From Amycolatopsis sp. DSM 110486 (lineage in GTDB: Bacteria > Actinomycetota > Actinomycetes > Mycobacteriales > Pseudonocardiaceae), in assembly GCF_019468465.1 (NCBI RefSeq), contig NZ_CP080519.1, positions 7,123,001 through 7,187,000 of the forward strand: 64,000 nucleotides of DNA, in the 5' to 3' direction. Below the pieces are notes generated by a model. That model did not search any database. It was not told where the DNA came from and saw nothing but the letters and a program-made list of their open reading frames with translations. Both the position numbers and the translations under genes were made by a program. Shown piece after piece: positions 62,891 to 64,000 of the stretch (position 1 is the first letter of the stretch; each line of letters opens with the position of its first letter).

Positions 62891-64000
62891 TCAGCCGCGG
62901 GTGAAGATCTGGGACCACTCCCAGCCGCAGCTCTGGCACGTTCCGGCCTGGACCTGGAAGCTGCCCGCGTAGGCCGGAACCCAGCCGTCAGCCACCTTCA
63001 GGAAGTAGCGGCCGGCGGGCACGGACCCGAACGAGACGTGGCCGTCGGCGTCGGTGGTCCCCGTCGCGGTGGTCTGGCCCGACAGGATGTCCACCAGGCT
63101 CACGGCGGTGTCCGCGATCGCTTCGCCGGGATCTTGGGTGGAATTCGTGTTGTCGTCGTGGTAGATCCAGCCGCTGGTGGTGCCCAGTGCACCCGGTACT
63201 CGCGCCCACAGCCGAACTTCCGGGTTGCTGTCGGGGTTTCCGAGTTCGGGACCGAAGTCGCAGTCGACGGCGAACCCGCCGTACTGGTCCGCGAGAGGCG
63301 GAACGGTGCCGGTCTCGGTGAAGGTCCGGGTCTCACCGGGTGCGAACGTCAGCGAGGCCGGATACACGAGGTCGGTCCACGATTGCCAACCCGTGAGCTG
63401 GTACTGGCTGCCGCCGATGCGGTCACAGTTCCCGCTGATCCCGGACAACGGCTGGGATCCGGTATTGGTCAGCGTGAAGGTCACCTGCGCCTGGTCGCCA
63501 GGTGCATAGGCGTCGCGATCCACCGACGCGCTCGCCGTGAGCTGGTCCGACAGCGGCCGTACCGCGCGCAGCTCGACGTTCTGGTCGCCGCCGGCGACGT
63601 CGATGCCGCCGTTGGGGTCGGCGAGCAGCCAGCCGTCGGGCAATGTCGTCGAGAACAGTTGGTAGTAGCGCGCGGGCAGGTCGGCGAAGGTGAAGCTGCC
63701 ATCATCGCCCGTCACGGTGTCGAGCGTGGTGTCGCCGTAAATCCTCACCGGTGCTGCGGCGAGCCCCTCACCCGGGTCGAACGTGCCGTTGCCGTTGCCG
63801 TCGCCGTAAACGACACCGTGTACGGAGCCCGTGGTGGTAGTCGGGTCGACGAACGGCACGCTCAGGTGCGCGGACTGCACATCCCACGAAGCGATGCTGC
63901 TGCTGGTGATGTCGAACTCCGGCGAAGCGCCGCCCCAGCTGTAGACGGTCGCGGTGACCGCGAGGGTTCGGGTCTCGCCCGGGGCGAGTGTCGTGCCGGG
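62891..64000 (-). CDS. Secreted SdrD/Cna-B-like repeat protein, N-terminus outside the window
   Basis: 369 residues visible, open to the right edge in phase. Minus-strand reading gives an upstream PGTTLAPGETRTLAVTATVY, two SdrD/Cna-B-like beta-sandwiches (VHGVVYGDGNGNGTFDPGEG near 45-65; SGWIYHDDNTNSTQDPGEAI near 275-295, both with the DxNxNGxxDPGE calcium-type loop), and a DUF11-like part between (APGDQAQVTFTLTNTGSQPL). The end QAGTCQSCGWEWSQIF has a Cys pair and no LPXTG or anchor, so it is probably released. Signal peptide not visible because the N-terminus is outside. It converges on the HxlR gene with a 19-bp gap. Confidence 0.85.
   Translation of the reverse strand, partial: PGTTLAPGETRTLAVTATVYSWGGASPEFDITSSSIASWDVQSAHLSVPFVDPTTTTGSVHGVVYGDGNGNGTFDPGEGLAAAPVRIYGDTTLDTVTGDDGSFTFADLPARYYQLFSTTLPDGWLLADPNGGIDVAGGDQNVELRAVRPLSDQLTASASVDRDAYAPGDQAQVTFTLTNTGSQPLSGISGNCDRIGGSQYQLTGWQSWTDLVYPASLTFAPGETRTFTETGTVPPLADQYGGFAVDCDFGPELGNPDSNPEVRLWARVPGALGTTSGWIYHDDNTNSTQDPGEAIADTAVSLVDILSGQTTATGTTDADGHVSFGSVPAGRYFLKVADGWVPAYAGSFQVQAGTCQSCGWEWSQIFTRG

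Overview
The window is a high-GC, gene-dense actinobacterial chromosome segment with many GTG starts and many ATGA/GTGA start-stop overlaps. An SsgA-family sporulation protein, a remnant of the type VII secretion gene eccD, a mycothiol-isomerase-type DinB protein and many GntR/IclR/MarR/LysR/AraC-controlled catabolic loci suggest a sporulating Pseudonocardiales member, most like Amycolatopsis. That genus call is inference from gene content and protein style. No tRNA, rRNA, CRISPR array, phage or insertion sequence was seen.

Layout. 0-5 kb is a decayed zone: the end of a sugar-binding protein gene, an L-fucose/arabinose isomerase-like enzyme, a wrecked eccD with an 87-bp triplication, an intact ssgB-like gene, and a scar joining two 5'-truncated divergent genes (an MFS transporter and a MocR-type regulator). 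5-11 kb holds a STAS protein, an aldo/keto reductase, a membrane protein, a CYTH-CHAD protein and a glycosyltransferase coupled to a flippase-like membrane protein. 11-21 kb is the most system-like region. A GntR regulator sits between a dehydrogenase-isomerase operon and a long operon of ABC importer, crotonase-like protein, NDP-forming acyl-CoA ligase and amidohydrolase. Both operons carry the same operator-like element, which suggests one uptake and degradation regulon for an unidentified, probably amide-containing, acid. 21-31 kb has small stand-alone genes, a FAD oxidoreductase/SnoaL pair divergent from a sigma54-activator-like regulator that lacks the sigma54 machinery, a MarR-esterase region and two translationally coupled sigma factors.

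31-41 kb starts with metH behind an S-adenosylhomocysteine riboswitch whose expression platform can be read directly. A glutamate-synthase-like flavoprotein follows, then a signalling block: receiver-PP2C phosphatase, CHASE3 histidine kinase, single-domain response regulator, STAS antagonist and RsbW-like ATPase. 41-52 kb has a benzoate-CoA-ligase-like enzyme divergent from an AraC regulator, an aldehyde dehydrogenase, a possible Cys-rich small protein, a class A penicillin-binding protein, a MarR-regulated DrrAB-type exporter, a LysE exporter with its LysR regulator, and a TMEM175-type channel.

52-60 kb holds a START-like/acyl-CoA-ligase fusion, an HMG-CoA-lyase-like enzyme, a CoA transferase, an IclR regulator and an MFS transporter, plausibly one organic-acid degradation locus. 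60-64 kb holds a universal stress protein, an HsaA-like flavin enzyme behind 17-bp iterated repeats, an LLM flavin oxidoreductase, an HxlR regulator and the C-terminal part of a secreted SdrD/Cna-B-like protein that runs off the right edge.
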